From Candidatus Thermoplasmatota archaeon (GTDB lineage: Archaea; Thermoplasmatota; SW-10-69-26; JACQPN01; JAJPHT01): a DNA stretch of 34,651 nt. The stretch is from assembly GCA_035540375.1 (NCBI GenBank), contig DATLGO010000037.1, positions 1 through 34,651 of the forward strand, written 5' to 3'. Positions 7,401 to 16,329 of the stretch are shown here, piece by piece. Every line of letters starts with the position of its first letter. The stretch's first letter is position 1. Position numbers and translations under genes: made by a program. The notes beneath the pieces were generated by a model. It made no database searches and was not told where the DNA came from. It was given only the letters and a program-made list of their open reading frames with translations.

Positions 7401-10400
7401 TCAGACCAGGACGCGCCCGATCGCCGGACTCGACCCCGGTCCCTCCCCGACGACGTTCATGCCCGCGACGCGATAGGTGTACGTCACGAGCGGGAGGACG
7501 TTGCGATCCTCGTACGACGTCATGGACGCGGGGACTGACGCGATCGGCCTCATGGGGCCGCCGTCCTCGGACCGATAGACGATCCACCCCGTCGTCGCGA
7601 ACGTCGGGTCGGCGGCGCCCGGCGTCCAGGCGACCCGCAGCGCGGGGATGAGCAACAGCATCGTGTCGACCTTGAGGCCGGTGGGCGCGCCAGGCGGGGC
7701 GGGCGCGCGGCCGACGATCGGGGGCGTGGCCGAACCTTCCCCCGCGGCGTTGCGCGCGCTCACCGCGTACGTCCGATTCTCGCCCGGGCTCGCGCCGCGG
7801 TCCGTCCACACGCGATCGGCCGTTTCGCCGAGGAGCGCGCGCGTGCCGTTCGGGTGCACCCGGTAGACGGAATACGCCTCGATCGCGAGGCCGCCGTTGT
7901 CGAAAGGCGCCCCCCAGGTCACGGTGATCGCGCCCCGCTCGGGTCCGCCCTTCGCCGCGGTCGCCGTCGGGCTCGACGGAGGCGTCGGCGCGCGCGCGGC
8001 CACGGGCGCGCTCGCGGGCCCCGCCACGCCGTCGCGCACGGCCACGACCACGTAGGCGCGCACCGCGCCCGCGGGAAGTCCCATCCGCGTGAACATCGTC
8101 TCACCGGTCTCGCCGACGAGCGTGGCGTTCGGACCTTCGTGGACGCGGTAGTGCAGCCGACCGGAGGCGTTCGCGGGCGGATTCCACGCGAGGGTGATCT
8201 CGCCGACGCGCGGGCCGGTCTTCGCGACGAGGTCCCTGATCGCGCCGGGAGGCGGGATGGGCGCCGCGAGGATCGGGCCTGCCGCGAGGCCCTGGCCGTG
8301 GGCGGTCACGGCGGCGACGCGGTACGCCTTCTCGGCGTCGTCGCCCGCGGCGCGGCGGTCGACGAACGACGTGCCCTCGACGAAGGCGATCATTTTCCCG
8401 TCCGCGACCACGCGGTAGCCCAGCACGGGCGATCCGCCGTCGCTCGAGGGCGGCGCCCACGAGAGGTTGACCTCCCCCGCGCCGGGCCCCGGCCGCGCCG
8501 CGAAGCTTGCGGGGGCGGAGGGCAGGTTTTCGAGGCCCCGCCCGTCGAACAGGATGGCCCGCGCCGCCGACGCGCGCAGGGGCCCCAGGGGACCGACGGC
8601 GTCCGTCGTGACGTTCGCGTGCAAGACGTACGCGGTGCCCGCGTCGGCGACCGGGAGCTCCACGCGGACGCGCGCGTACACGCGCTCGCCCGAGCCGTCG
8701 AGCGTCGAGGCCGAGGCCACGCGCGCGCTCCATTCCCAGGGCGCGGCCCAGCGCGTCTCGCCCGCGAAGACCGCGGCGCGCTCGAGCGCGAATTGGACGT
8801 GGCCGGGATTCCACCAACCCGTCTGGTTGAACGCCGTGACGTTCGCGAGGCCGGTGAAGAAGACGTACCCGACGTCGAAGGTCCGGGCAACCTCGCGTCC
8901 GCCCGCGCCCGCGACGATCTCGCACGCGCGCGCCTCCGGAGGGGCGTTCGCGAGATCCGCCTCTTGCGCGTACGCGGCGTCGGTGCAGAACGCCGCGCGC
9001 GGCGACCGCCCTTCGAACGAGAAGAAGCGGCGCTCGACGTGCGTCTGAAGGGACGATCCGCCCGTCTCGAGCGCGACCTCGGCCTCGAACTCGCCGTGCG
9101 TCGTGAAGAGCGTCGGGTCGGCTCGCCAGCGTTTCACGCCCTTGACGGTCTCGGGCGACATCTCGTGGGTCGTCGGTCCCGCGCACGCGGTGTGGCACGG
9201 TACCGCCGCGCCCGACGCGGCGTCGCGGATCACGAGCGTCGCCCGCGTCCATTCCGCGCCTTCGCGATCGAAGGCGACGATGACGGGCGCATGCGCCGTC
9301 GCGTTCGCGCACGCGGAGTTCGGTCCGCCCTTCGGGGCGCACGTGAACACCGTCCACGGCGTCGCGGGGGACACCCACGCGAAGCTCGCCGGCTGCACGC
9401 TCGCGATGGGCGCCTCGACGACCGAGCGGTAAGCCACGCCTTCGATCGTCACCTCGGCGATGGCGCGGATGCGCCCGCCGATCACGCGCAGGTCCGCGGG
9501 GGCGGCAAGCATTCCGCCGGGCGTCGCATAGGCGTAGACGTCGCCCAGTGGCGTTTCCGGGTAGGGGGCCCGGAGCATCACGGGGAACGGCTTCCAGGAG
9601 CCGTTCCGGGGCAGATATTCGAGCGCGATCGAATCCACGCGGCACACGCCCGGACAGGGCCCGCCCCGCGCATCCTCCGCATCCGCGTAGCCGGCGCGGA
9701 ACGTGAGATTCTCGAGGCGCGGCTCGGCGCCGCCGCGATAGAAGGGCGCGCCGGCGAAGGCGAGGCGCGGGCCGAAGGTGACGGTCGCGGCGCCCGACTT
9801 CCAGGTCTTCGAGGGATTGCCCGCGCCGTCGGTCGCGGTCATCGCGAGCGCGTACGTCCCGAGGGGCGCGCGCGGGAAGGTCGCGTTCACGCCGCCGTGG
9901 AGGCCCCGACGGTCGGATTCGCACGCCTCTTCCCCGATCGCGCACGCGAAGACCGCGGGGGCGCCGTCGAGGGTCCGGACGATGCGCGTGTCGTCGGAAG
10001 GGTCGCGCAGCGAAACCTCGACGCGGTTGTAGTCGGGGATCGCGCCCGGGTCGCGGATGTAGGCGCGGATCGCGACGGGCGCGCCCTGGGACGCCGCGCC
10101 GGACGGGAAGACCGGTTCCGCAAGGGCCGCGGGGGCGGCGACGTCGTAGAGGACGCGCGCGGAGCGCTCCACGGCGTTCGCTCCCGGATCCGTGACGCGG
10201 ACGTGGACGCGGAAGACCTCACCCGAGGCGAGGTGTGCGCGCACGTCAGGGGGGAGGACCCATTCGTAGGCGGGGAGCGTCGCGGCGCGCGTCGCGGGCC
10301 AGGTCGCGATCGCCGACGTCTGCTGGCCGGCGCCGGCCGTGACCCACTTGCCACCGCAACGGCCCGTCCCGGGGAAGCCCGGGTTGAGGTAGCACGTTAT

Positions 10401-11954
10401 CGAATCCTGCTTCTTCGAGAGATGGAAACGGATCTGCGAGAGGTCGAATCCCGTCGCGGGGGGAATCTCGTCGTCGCTCGCCTCGACGCGGAGGGTCGGC
10501 GAGGCGCCGCCGAGCACGCCCGCGAGCGGCTCGAGGAGCGATTCCGACCCCGTGAAGTCCTCGATGCCGAGGCGGACGAACGGCTCGTGCGCATTGAGGA
10601 GGACCTCGCCGCGCTCGCTCTTCCCGTTGCCCGCGTGGTCGATCGCCGTCAAGCGGAAGAAAAGAAGCCCCAGGTCCGAGCGGTTCAGACCGCCCGTGTA
10701 GGCGATGCGCATCGCGGCCTCGTATTCGTGGACGAGGCGGGCGTGCGCCTCCGTCTTGTTCGTCCACCATTCGAGCCTCCAGTCCTTGACATCGGCCGGC
10801 TTCGGGAACGCGCTCCAGTCGATGCGCGCATGCGATCCGGCGGGCGAAGCGAGGCCGAGGAAGCGGTCGCCCGTGGCGTTCGTGAGCGGCGGCGGTCGCG
10901 TGTCGGCGGGCGTGGCGACGAGGAACGTCCGCGCGTTGCCCGCGCCGTCCGTGACGGTGAAGGCCGTCGTCGGAATCGCGCCGGGGTAGGCGTCGACGCC
11001 GTCCTGCGGAAGGGGAGGCGCGCGCACCGTGTACGACTTGACGAACCGATAGGCCCCGCCCGAGAACGTCCCTTCGTGCTGCCACGCGGTCGGCGCGTCG
11101 GCCACCTTGTGCAGGTTCCCGGCGATCGACCACGAGGCCGCGTCCCACGTCGGATCCTTGAGGTCCGCGACGACGTCGATCGATTCGCCGATCCCGGCGG
11201 GCGCCTTCGAGGGCTTCTGGCTCTGGACCTCGATCTTGTAGTCCGAGGGGGCGGGGCAGTTCTCCGCCGGGTGCGGATCCGAAAGGACGCCATCGGGCGG
11301 GCAGCTGTCGAGCCGGACGTTCTTGATCAGAACGTCGAGCCTCTCCGTGCGGCCGTTCGGGACGGGTTGACCCGCGATTTCGCAGCGCGTGGTGATCGCA
11401 ATTTGGATGTCCTGCATCTCGTGGTACGGCTTCATGGGCGTGGAACCCTGGAGGCCCCGCGCGGCGATCGTGGACCGGTAGGTGTATTCCACGTTCGTGG
11501 ACCCGGCCGACGTGGACACGGGGGATGCTTCGGCGTTCGAGTAGGTTGCGGAGGTCTTCACCTGCTCGCCGATGCCGCAGACGTCGGTCGCGATGGCGAG
11601 ATCGACACGGACCGTCATCACGTCGCCGACGACGAACGGGCGGAGCTTCGGCGTGTCGTTGAACCACGCGACGCGTCGCTCGTGATGCGCCGAGGCGTCG
11701 ATGACCTCGCGCGGACCGAGGACGCCGCGACCGTACTTGATCGAGCCGCCCTGGAACGTGCTCGTGAGGTGGTAGGCATCATTGTTCTGCGAGACGCCGA
11801 CCTGGGTCACGATCACCTTGTTCGGCGACGCGGCCTCCGCGGTCGGGGCGGCGAGCACGGCGAACGCGGGCGCAAGCACGAGGGCCGCGACGAGCGCAGG
11901 CGCGGCGATGCGGCGGTCGGTCGTCGGGCGCCGGCGGGTGGAGAAGGACGTCAC
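7401..11954 (-). CDS. Giant exported protein with C-terminal fibronectin type III repeats
   Basis: A 1517-residue protein starting with GTG. The N-terminus has basic residues (STRRRPTTDRR) and a hydrophobic export signal ending near APTAEAA; the RR pair could allow Tat export but is not a good Tat motif. The middle ~1,100 residues form repeated beta-rich Ig-like units, many with phrases such as TDGAGNAR, TAIDHAGNG, VTDPGANAV and TDGAGNPS that mark the ends of bacterial and archaeal Ig-like domains, plus several Cys pairs. The last ~370 residues are four FN3 domains (DGGSPVLGYRVV; FDNGGLAIEAYSVYRV; YTYRVAGMNVVGEGPG). No membrane anchor is present at the C-terminus. A surface or secreted binding protein is likely; its ligand is unknown. 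There is no catalytic motif that I can see. Confidence 0.85.
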   Translation of the reverse strand: MTSFSTRRRPTTDRRIAAPALVAALVLAPAFAVLAAPTAEAASPNKVIVTQVGVSQNNDAYHLTSTFQGGSIKYGRGVLGPREVIDASAHHERRVAWFNDTPKLRPFVVGDVMTVRVDLAIATDVCGIGEQVKTSATYSNAEASPVSTSAGSTNVEYTYRSTIAARGLQGSTPMKPYHEMQDIQIAITTRCEIAGQPVPNGRTERLDVLIKNVRLDSCPPDGVLSDPHPAENCPAPSDYKIEVQSQKPSKAPAGIGESIDVVADLKDPTWDAASWSIAGNLHKVADAPTAWQHEGTFSGGAYRFVKSYTVRAPPLPQDGVDAYPGAIPTTAFTVTDGAGNARTFLVATPADTRPPPLTNATGDRFLGLASPAGSHARIDWSAFPKPADVKDWRLEWWTNKTEAHARLVHEYEAAMRIAYTGGLNRSDLGLLFFRLTAIDHAGNGKSERGEVLLNAHEPFVRLGIEDFTGSESLLEPLAGVLGGASPTLRVEASDDEIPPATGFDLSQIRFHLSKKQDSITCYLNPGFPGTGRCGGKWVTAGAGQQTSAIATWPATRAATLPAYEWVLPPDVRAHLASGEVFRVHVRVTDPGANAVERSARVLYDVAAPAALAEPVFPSGAASQGAPVAIRAYIRDPGAIPDYNRVEVSLRDPSDDTRIVRTLDGAPAVFACAIGEEACESDRRGLHGGVNATFPRAPLGTYALAMTATDGAGNPSKTWKSGAATVTFGPRLAFAGAPFYRGGAEPRLENLTFRAGYADAEDARGGPCPGVCRVDSIALEYLPRNGSWKPFPVMLRAPYPETPLGDVYAYATPGGMLAAPADLRVIGGRIRAIAEVTIEGVAYRSVVEAPIASVQPASFAWVSPATPWTVFTCAPKGGPNSACANATAHAPVIVAFDREGAEWTRATLVIRDAASGAAVPCHTACAGPTTHEMSPETVKGVKRWRADPTLFTTHGEFEAEVALETGGSSLQTHVERRFFSFEGRSPRAAFCTDAAYAQEADLANAPPEARACEIVAGAGGREVARTFDVGYVFFTGLANVTAFNQTGWWNPGHVQFALERAAVFAGETRWAAPWEWSARVASASTLDGSGERVYARVRVELPVADAGTAYVLHANVTTDAVGPLGPLRASAARAILFDGRGLENLPSAPASFAARPGPGAGEVNLSWAPPSSDGGSPVLGYRVVADGKMIAFVEGTSFVDRRAAGDDAEKAYRVAAVTAHGQGLAAGPILAAPIPPPGAIRDLVAKTGPRVGEITLAWNPPANASGRLHYRVHEGPNATLVGETGETMFTRMGLPAGAVRAYVVVAVRDGVAGPASAPVAARAPTPPSSPTATAAKGGPERGAITVTWGAPFDNGGLAIEAYSVYRVHPNGTRALLGETADRVWTDRGASPGENRTYAVSARNAAGEGSATPPIVGRAPAPPGAPTGLKVDTMLLLIPALRVAWTPGAADPTFATTGWIVYRSEDGGPMRPIASVPASMTSYEDRNVLPLVTYTYRVAGMNVVGEGPGSSPAIGRVLV

Positions 11955-11990
11955 GATAGCACTCCCGACGCGATCGACTTTGGGTGCATG

Positions 11991-11997
11991 TATTAAG
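11991..11997 (-). promoter_or_regulatory. TATA-like box for the giant FN3 protein
   Basis: CTTAATA on the minus strand, about 40 bases before the GTG at 11954, implying a leader of about a dozen bases. It lies close to the divergent lysS promoter in the 119-bp intergenic region. Confidence 0.45.
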
Positions 11998-12039
11998 GAT
12001 TGCGACCGGGGCCAAGGACGGGTCCCGCGCCCCGCTTCC

Positions 12040-12046
12040 TATATAC
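12040..12046 (+). promoter_or_regulatory. TATA box for lysyl-tRNA synthetase
   Basis: TATATAC, about 30 bases before the ATG at 12074, the best TATA match in the window. The spacing implies a leaderless transcript. Confidence 0.65.
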
Positions 12047-12073
12047 TGAGGGTCCTCTTTCCCCCCGGTTCCC

Positions 12074-13654
12074 ATGCATTGGGCCGACGTCCTCGCCGAC
12101 GAGCTGCACCGCCGCGGCTCGCACCACGTCTTCGCGACCGCCATCACGCCGTCCGGGCCCATCCACGTCGGGAACATGCGCGAGGTCCTCACGACGGAGG
12201 CCGTCTATCGCGCCGTGAAGGGGCTCGGCGACGACGCGGAGCTCATCTACATCGGCGACACGTACGACCCGCTCCGCAAGGTCTACCCGTTCCTCGACAA
12301 GGCGACGTACGAGCCGCACGTCGGTAAGCCGCTCTCGGACATTCCCTGTCCCTGCGGCTCGCACCCCTCGTACGCGCACCACTTCCTCGAGCCCTTCCTC
12401 GCGGACCTCGAGCAGCTGGGCGTCCGCCCGAAGGTGCTCCTCGCGCACGAGATGTACCGCGAAGGCATGTACCTCGACGCGACGAAGGACGCGATGGACC
12501 ACGCGGCGGAGATCCGCGAGATCATGCTGCGCGTCGCGAAGCGCGAGGGCAAGCTTCCGACGAACTGGATTCCGTTCAACGTGCAGTGCGCGGGCTGCGC
12601 GCGCCTGAACGGCCCCATCCCGGAGCTGTACGAATACCCGTACATCGAATACCGCTGCACCGCGTGCGGCCACGAGGGCAAGAAGGACATCCGCGTCCCC
12701 GGCGAGGGCAAGCTTCCGTGGCGCGTCGACTGGCCCGCGCGCTGGAAGTTCCTGGAGGTGACCTTCGAGGCGATGGGCAAAGACCACGCCGCGGCCGGCT
12801 CGTCGTGGGACACGGGCGTCGAGATCGTCGAGAAGGTGTACCGCTACGCGCCGCCCGTGCGCACCGTGTACGAGTTCGTGCAGGTCAAGGGCGTCGGCGC
12901 GATGCACTCCTCGACCGGCACCGCGGTGAGCGCGACCGACATGCTCGCGATGACGCCGCCCGAGGTTTTGCGCTTCCTCTTCATGCGCTCGCAGCCGAAC
13001 CGTCACATCGACTTCGACACGGGCGCGTGGATCGTGGACCTCGTGAACGACTACGACCGCTGGGAGCAGGCGTACTTCACGGGCGGCGAGGCCGCGCGCG
13101 CCGAGGCGCAGTTCAAGGACCTCGACCGGACGTACGAGCTCTCGCAGCCCTCGGGCGAGATCCCCAAGGAGGCGCCCCCGAAGGTGCCCTACAACCACCT
13201 CGTGCTCCTCGCGCAGCTCAAGTCGTCATGGGACGGCGTCCTCGAATCGCTCGTGCGCACGGAGATCGTGCCCGCGAAGCTCACCGACGAGGCCGTGGAG
13301 CACCTGAAGGAGCGCGTCGCGCACGCGCGCTGGTGGCTCGAACGCTTCGCGCCCGAGGACGCGAAGACGGAGATCAAGAAGGACCTCGCCCCCGCGATGG
13401 TCGCGGGCCTCGACGCCGCGCAACGCGCCTTCCTCGGCGCCCTCGCCGCGAAGCTCGCCGACGCGAAGTGGACGGCCGAGGCGATCCACAACACGGTGCA
13501 CGAGACGTCGAAGGAATCCGGACTCCCGGGCGCGAAGGGCTTCGCCGCGCTCTACGCGGCGTTCCTCGGCCGCGCCCGCGGCCCGCGCGCGGGGCACCTC
13601 CTCGCGAGCCTGGAGCGGGACTTCGTCGTCGGGCGGCTCAAGGCGGCGGCGTGA
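12074..13654 (+). CDS. lysS: Lysyl-tRNA synthetase, class I
   Basis: A 526-residue class I LysRS (LysK type), the form typical of archaea; it attaches lysine to tRNA-Lys in the cytoplasm. The HIGH-type signature is TPSGPIHVGNMREV near residues 25-38. The KMSKS equivalent is the MHSSTG motif near residues 276-281 (KGVGAMHSSTGT). Cysteine clusters CPCGSH near residue 93 and CAGCARL...YRCTACGHEG near 175-200 suggest zinc binding. A C-terminal helical anticodon-binding region follows. Length is normal for the family. The ATG is placed 30 bases after a TATA box, and the gene is transcribed alone, divergent from the giant FN3 protein. Confidence 0.96.
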   Translation: MHWADVLADELHRRGSHHVFATAITPSGPIHVGNMREVLTTEAVYRAVKGLGDDAELIYIGDTYDPLRKVYPFLDKATYEPHVGKPLSDIPCPCGSHPSYAHHFLEPFLADLEQLGVRPKVLLAHEMYREGMYLDATKDAMDHAAEIREIMLRVAKREGKLPTNWIPFNVQCAGCARLNGPIPELYEYPYIEYRCTACGHEGKKDIRVPGEGKLPWRVDWPARWKFLEVTFEAMGKDHAAAGSSWDTGVEIVEKVYRYAPPVRTVYEFVQVKGVGAMHSSTGTAVSATDMLAMTPPEVLRFLFMRSQPNRHIDFDTGAWIVDLVNDYDRWEQAYFTGGEAARAEAQFKDLDRTYELSQPSGEIPKEAPPKVPYNHLVLLAQLKSSWDGVLESLVRTEIVPAKLTDEAVEHLKERVAHARWWLERFAPEDAKTEIKKDLAPAMVAGLDAAQRAFLGALAAKLADAKWTAEAIHNTVHETSKESGLPGAKGFAALYAAFLGRARGPRAGHLLASLERDFVVGRLKAAA

Positions 13655-13667
13655 CGAGGCGGCCGTC

Positions 13668-14519
13668 TCACGGTGGCGGGGTCGCGATGACGCCGAGGAG
13701 GACCGGCGGAGGCGGTGTCGACGGAAGGTTGCCATACCACGCCGGGTAGGCCGCGCCGAAGTGGTGGAACGTGTACGCGCCAGGCCCCCAGCTTTCATTC
13801 TGTAAGGAATCGAGAAAGTGGCAGGGGCACGCGATGGGATCCCCTTTGGGTCCGTGAGCCCAAATGCGCTCCGTCGGTTGTAGGCCGGTGATGGCGCCGA
13901 AGGTCCCGATCATCATAGCGTTTGCGGAGATCTCGGTTTTTGCATGAAGATTGACGCGAGCCGCAGGGTAAGCGGTGAGCCTGGCCCCGCCATCAAATTC
14001 GTTCGTTGTGAGCGCGTAGGTAGCGTTTCCGCGGGTCGTAGAGACGACGTCTAGGGAGCCGTCGATGGTGGAAAGGCTGACATTCCAACGGGTGAATGGG
14101 CCGACGGCCCAGGTCAATATGCTATAGTCGCCTGTCAGCCGTCGGCCGTCGGAATGAGCCAAGGGAAAGTGCCAGAAACCGGAAGCTGTCCCATGAGTAG
14201 TTACCAAGAAGTGCGTACTTTCCTGCCCGGCCGCCTCCGCCTCGATCGAGGGCGCATTCGCGATTGACACGACATTTGCCGTCGTCAACATTTTATTTCC
14301 TGAATCGTAGAGGGTGGCCCGTACCTCGTCGGGCTTTCCGGGAACCACTTCGGATTCGTATTCGATCCGGACTACGATGTTGCTTGCGTTTTCAATGTGG
14401 ACACGACTCCACGACCAGCCCGGGCCCTCAAATTCATCGACGCCATCGACAAAGGTTCCGTGACTGGACGTCGAGGAGAAAATGAGCATCGAGAGCACGA
14501 GCGTGGTCATGGATTTCAT
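13668..14519 (-). CDS. Probable exported protein of unknown family
   Basis: A 283-residue protein with a short hydrophobic N-terminus (MTTLVLSMLIFSST) that may be a signal peptide. The rest is beta-rich with several N-x-S/T sites, a Cys pair in IACPCHF, aromatic motifs late in the protein (GAYTFHHFGAAYPAWYG), and a Pro-rich C-terminal tail. I recognise no domain. It begins six bases after the stop of the 206-residue exported protein and is probably in one operon with it. Codon third positions are visibly less G/C-biased than in neighbouring genes, suggesting acquisition by transfer or fast evolution. It ends 13 bases from the convergent lysS stop. Confidence 0.7.
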   Translation of the reverse strand: MKSMTTLVLSMLIFSSTSSHGTFVDGVDEFEGPGWSWSRVHIENASNIVVRIEYESEVVPGKPDEVRATLYDSGNKMLTTANVVSIANAPSIEAEAAGQESTHFLVTTHGTASGFWHFPLAHSDGRRLTGDYSILTWAVGPFTRWNVSLSTIDGSLDVVSTTRGNATYALTTNEFDGGARLTAYPAARVNLHAKTEISANAMMIGTFGAITGLQPTERIWAHGPKGDPIACPCHFLDSLQNESWGPGAYTFHHFGAAYPAWYGNLPSTPPPPVLLGVIATPPP

Positions 14520-14525
14520 GAGCGT

Positions 14526-15146
14526 TCAGTACTCCCGGAAGCAGCACCTGTAGAGGACGCCGTCGACGATGAACTCGTATTCGATGACGCCGCGGCCCTC
14601 GGGTTGACTATTGCCATGAACGATTTTGTCCAGCCATGTCACAGGTGAACCCGGGGGCGTTTGCCACACGTGGTTCATCGCGCCGTCAGGACAATGAACT
14701 TGGGGTTGGCACGGGTTGCCGGTATCGAACCATCGCGCGCGGAAAGCGACGACATGTTCGCCGAGCCCATAGTATTCGATGCGAGCGCACCAGTCGTGCG
14801 CACATTCAACGCTCGCGGGATTGTAGGCGCCCCATCCAAAGTGGTTGACGCCGAGCGGCGTCATGTATTCGCCCTTGCTGTAGAAGGCGATCGACCACCA
14901 TCGCGATGGGTCGTCGTCCCCACCGTTTGGCGAGACCGTTTCGCCGTCGTAATCCCACAGGAGGCCTGTGGCGTGGTCGATGTAAGTACCAGCGATCGGA
15001 ACATCGCCGAAGTCGGGGCCGCGCGTGACCAGTTCACGAATCCCGTCGGCCTCGTTCATGGCTCCGTCGAGGGGACCGGCGTTCGACAGCGGCAGCGCGA
15101 TCGTCATCATGCTCACGACCAGGATGATGGGGAGTGTTCGCCTCAT
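14526..15146 (-). CDS. Exported cysteine-containing protein of unknown family
   Basis: A 206-residue protein from the ATG at 15146, which gives a clear signal peptide (MRRTLPIILVVSMMTIALPL, then SNAG). The same frame continues upstream to 16046, but that part is a shadow of the nucleotidyltransferase gene. The mature protein has six or more cysteines (VECAHDWCARI, GNPCQPQVHCPDG, YRCCFREY), consistent with disulfides outside the cell, and is rich in W, Y and H. I recognise no family. A TATA-like CAAATATG at 15173-15180 sits about 30 bases upstream, supporting this start. It pairs with the next gene, six bases downstream, and shares its less G/C-biased composition. Confidence 0.75.
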   Translation of the reverse strand: MRRTLPIILVVSMMTIALPLSNAGPLDGAMNEADGIRELVTRGPDFGDVPIAGTYIDHATGLLWDYDGETVSPNGGDDDPSRWWSIAFYSKGEYMTPLGVNHFGWGAYNPASVECAHDWCARIEYYGLGEHVVAFRARWFDTGNPCQPQVHCPDGAMNHVWQTPPGSPVTWLDKIVHGNSQPEGRGVIEYEFIVDGVLYRCCFREY

Positions 15147-15172
15147 CGGCGACCGGAAGCCCCCCCCGACCA

Positions 15173-15180
15173 CATATTTG
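15173..15180 (-). promoter_or_regulatory. TATA box of the exported-protein pair
   Basis: CAAATATG on the minus strand, about 30 bases before the ATG at 15146, implying a leaderless two-gene transcript. Confidence 0.55.
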
Positions 15181-15192
15181 CTATCGACAGCG

Positions 15193-15210
15193 ACCCGATC
15201 GAGATCGGGT
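15193..15210. promoter_or_regulatory. Perfect 18-bp palindrome upstream of the TATA box
   Basis: ACCCGATCGAGATCGGGT has 8-bp arms around a GA centre and lies about 13 bases upstream of the TATA box of the exported-protein pair. It could be an activator or repressor site. The rest of the 293-bp gap (15147-15439) shows no gene that I can support. Confidence 0.35.
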
Positions 15211-15422
15211 GCGCGGATGAGCGACAAAATTAGGGTAGCCTGCAGCCACTTCAAGCCTACGTTGTCACGGGCGTCAGAGTACGCATCACGTCTTAAGGTC
15301 GTCCTTTTCCTCGCCCTTGACCCGCGCGAGCATCGGGTGGTGGACCCCCAGCCGGGACAGCCGTCGGTCGGTGGAACCTGTTCTTCACGGCCGAGTCGAG
15401 AAAGGTGCGCCCTCTGCCTTCC

Positions 15423-15440
15423 AAGGCGGCGGGCCGCCTT
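15423..15440 (-). terminator. Hairpin at the end of the nucleotidyltransferase gene
   Basis: AAGGCGGC-GG-GCCGCCTT, an 8-bp inverted repeat immediately at and past the stop of the nucleotidyltransferase gene. No T-run follows. A terminator role is likely but not proven. Confidence 0.4.
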
Positions 15441-15979
15441 CAAGCACGCCCTTCGATCGCGCGCTCCCAGGTCGTCACGAAGCCGTGGCGCCGGAGGCGG
15501 TCGTCGAGGTAGGCGACGTCGAGGTCGCCGCGGGCGGCGAGGAGCAGCTTGACGTCGTCGAGGTGCTTCGTGCTCGCCGGGTACTCCAGGTACGCCCGCA
15601 TCTTGATGAGGATGAGGTCTTCGGGCGCCACGATCCAGAACCGTCGGGCGAGACCCGGGAAAAGCGTCACGCTGCGGCGTCGCTTCATCGCCTCGCGGTC
15701 GATCGCGTCGCGCGCGGGATAGACTTCCACCGTGAAGCCGCGGTGCTCGAACGTGGTGTCGTCGACGATCCGGAACATCCGTTCGCGCGCGAGGCGCTCG
15801 CCAGCCCTGGCGATGCGCTCGTCGATGTCCTTCGCAAGCGCGACCTTCACGTCGGCGTCGTGCGTGGCGCGGACGACGCCGTAGTAGTTGAGCGCGAAGC
15901 TCCCGGTTACGGCCGTATCGAGGCCTTCCGCTTCGAGCGCGTCGACGACCCACGCGAGGACGTCGCGCGGGACGTTCAC
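15440..15979 (-). CDS. Nucleotidyltransferase-fold protein (AbiEii/DUF6036-like)
   Basis: A 179-residue protein with the polymerase-beta-type nucleotidyltransferase core: TGSFALNYYGVVRATHDADV (G-S followed by D-x-D) near residues 25-45, a possible third acidic residue in GFTVEVYP, and the late motif PEDLILIKMRAYLE...KHLDDVKLLL, usual in AbiEii/AbiGii- and DUF6036-type proteins. Such enzymes can transfer nucleotides to tRNA or protein and often act as toxins. The start is a GTG that overlaps the stop of the winged-helix gene (GTGA, 15976-15979), so the two are coupled. It could also be a non-toxic nucleotidyltransferase, as only the pairing argues for a toxin-antitoxin role. Confidence 0.75.
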   Translation of the reverse strand: MNVPRDVLAWVVDALEAEGLDTAVTGSFALNYYGVVRATHDADVKVALAKDIDERIARAGERLARERMFRIVDDTTFEHRGFTVEVYPARDAIDREAMKRRRSVTLFPGLARRFWIVAPEDLILIKMRAYLEYPASTKHLDDVKLLLAARGDLDVAYLDDRLRRHGFVTTWERAIEGRA

Positions 15980-16317
15980 GCGTCACCGCCGACGAGGAAC
16001 GTCTGCGACAGAAGGGCCGAAGCTTCGACGCGCTCCTCGGGCGCAAGCCGTTGGTCGCGGTTCACGCGCCGCATGTCGAGGCCGAACGGTCGCGCGTCGT
16101 CCGGCAATGGCCCGATCCAACGGTACCGCGCGGGCCGGTCGCGCGTCGCGGGGAGGACGGACACGAGTCCCAATTCCTCGAGGCGACGGAGCGTTTCGAG
16201 GACGGCCGTCCGACGGACCTCGGCGGCCGGGTGGAGCGCGCGAACCTCGGCGACCGTGAGGCCCAACCCGCGCGCGTGGTCCTCCATCAGGCCTCTGACA
16301 ATGTCATGTCGAAACAT
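15976..16317 (-). CDS. Winged-helix DNA-binding protein, partner of the nucleotidyltransferase
   Basis: A 113-residue protein from the ATG at 16317 (MFRHDIVRGLMEDHARGLG). A winged helix covers residues 1-65, with a helix-turn-helix in VRRTAVLETLRRLEELGLVS and a wing ending in ARYRWIGP. The C-terminal 45 residues are charged and may contact the partner. An alternative ATG at 16335 lies inside the palindrome and only about 20 bases after the TATA box, too close for a start. The gene is coupled to the nucleotidyltransferase by a 4-bp overlap. Inference: an autorepressor and possible antitoxin, by analogy with AbiEi/AbiEii. Confidence 0.7.
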   Translation of the reverse strand: MFRHDIVRGLMEDHARGLGLTVAEVRALHPAAEVRRTAVLETLRRLEELGLVSVLPATRDRPARYRWIGPLPDDARPFGLDMRRVNRDQRLAPEERVEASALLSQTFLVGGDA

Positions 16318-16329
16318 TCTTATCGACAA

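Noticed and set aside
7854-11996. Very long open frame (about 1380 codons) on the plus strand opposite the giant FN3 protein
   Set aside because: It has no recognisable domain and an Arg/Gly/Asp-heavy shadow composition. The opposite strand has a signal peptide, FN3 repeats and a promoter; long antisense frames are expected at this GC content.
14526-16046. Extension of the 206-residue exported protein to 506 residues
   Set aside because: The extension is a shadow of the nucleotidyltransferase gene, and the internal ATG at 15146 begins a clear signal peptide.
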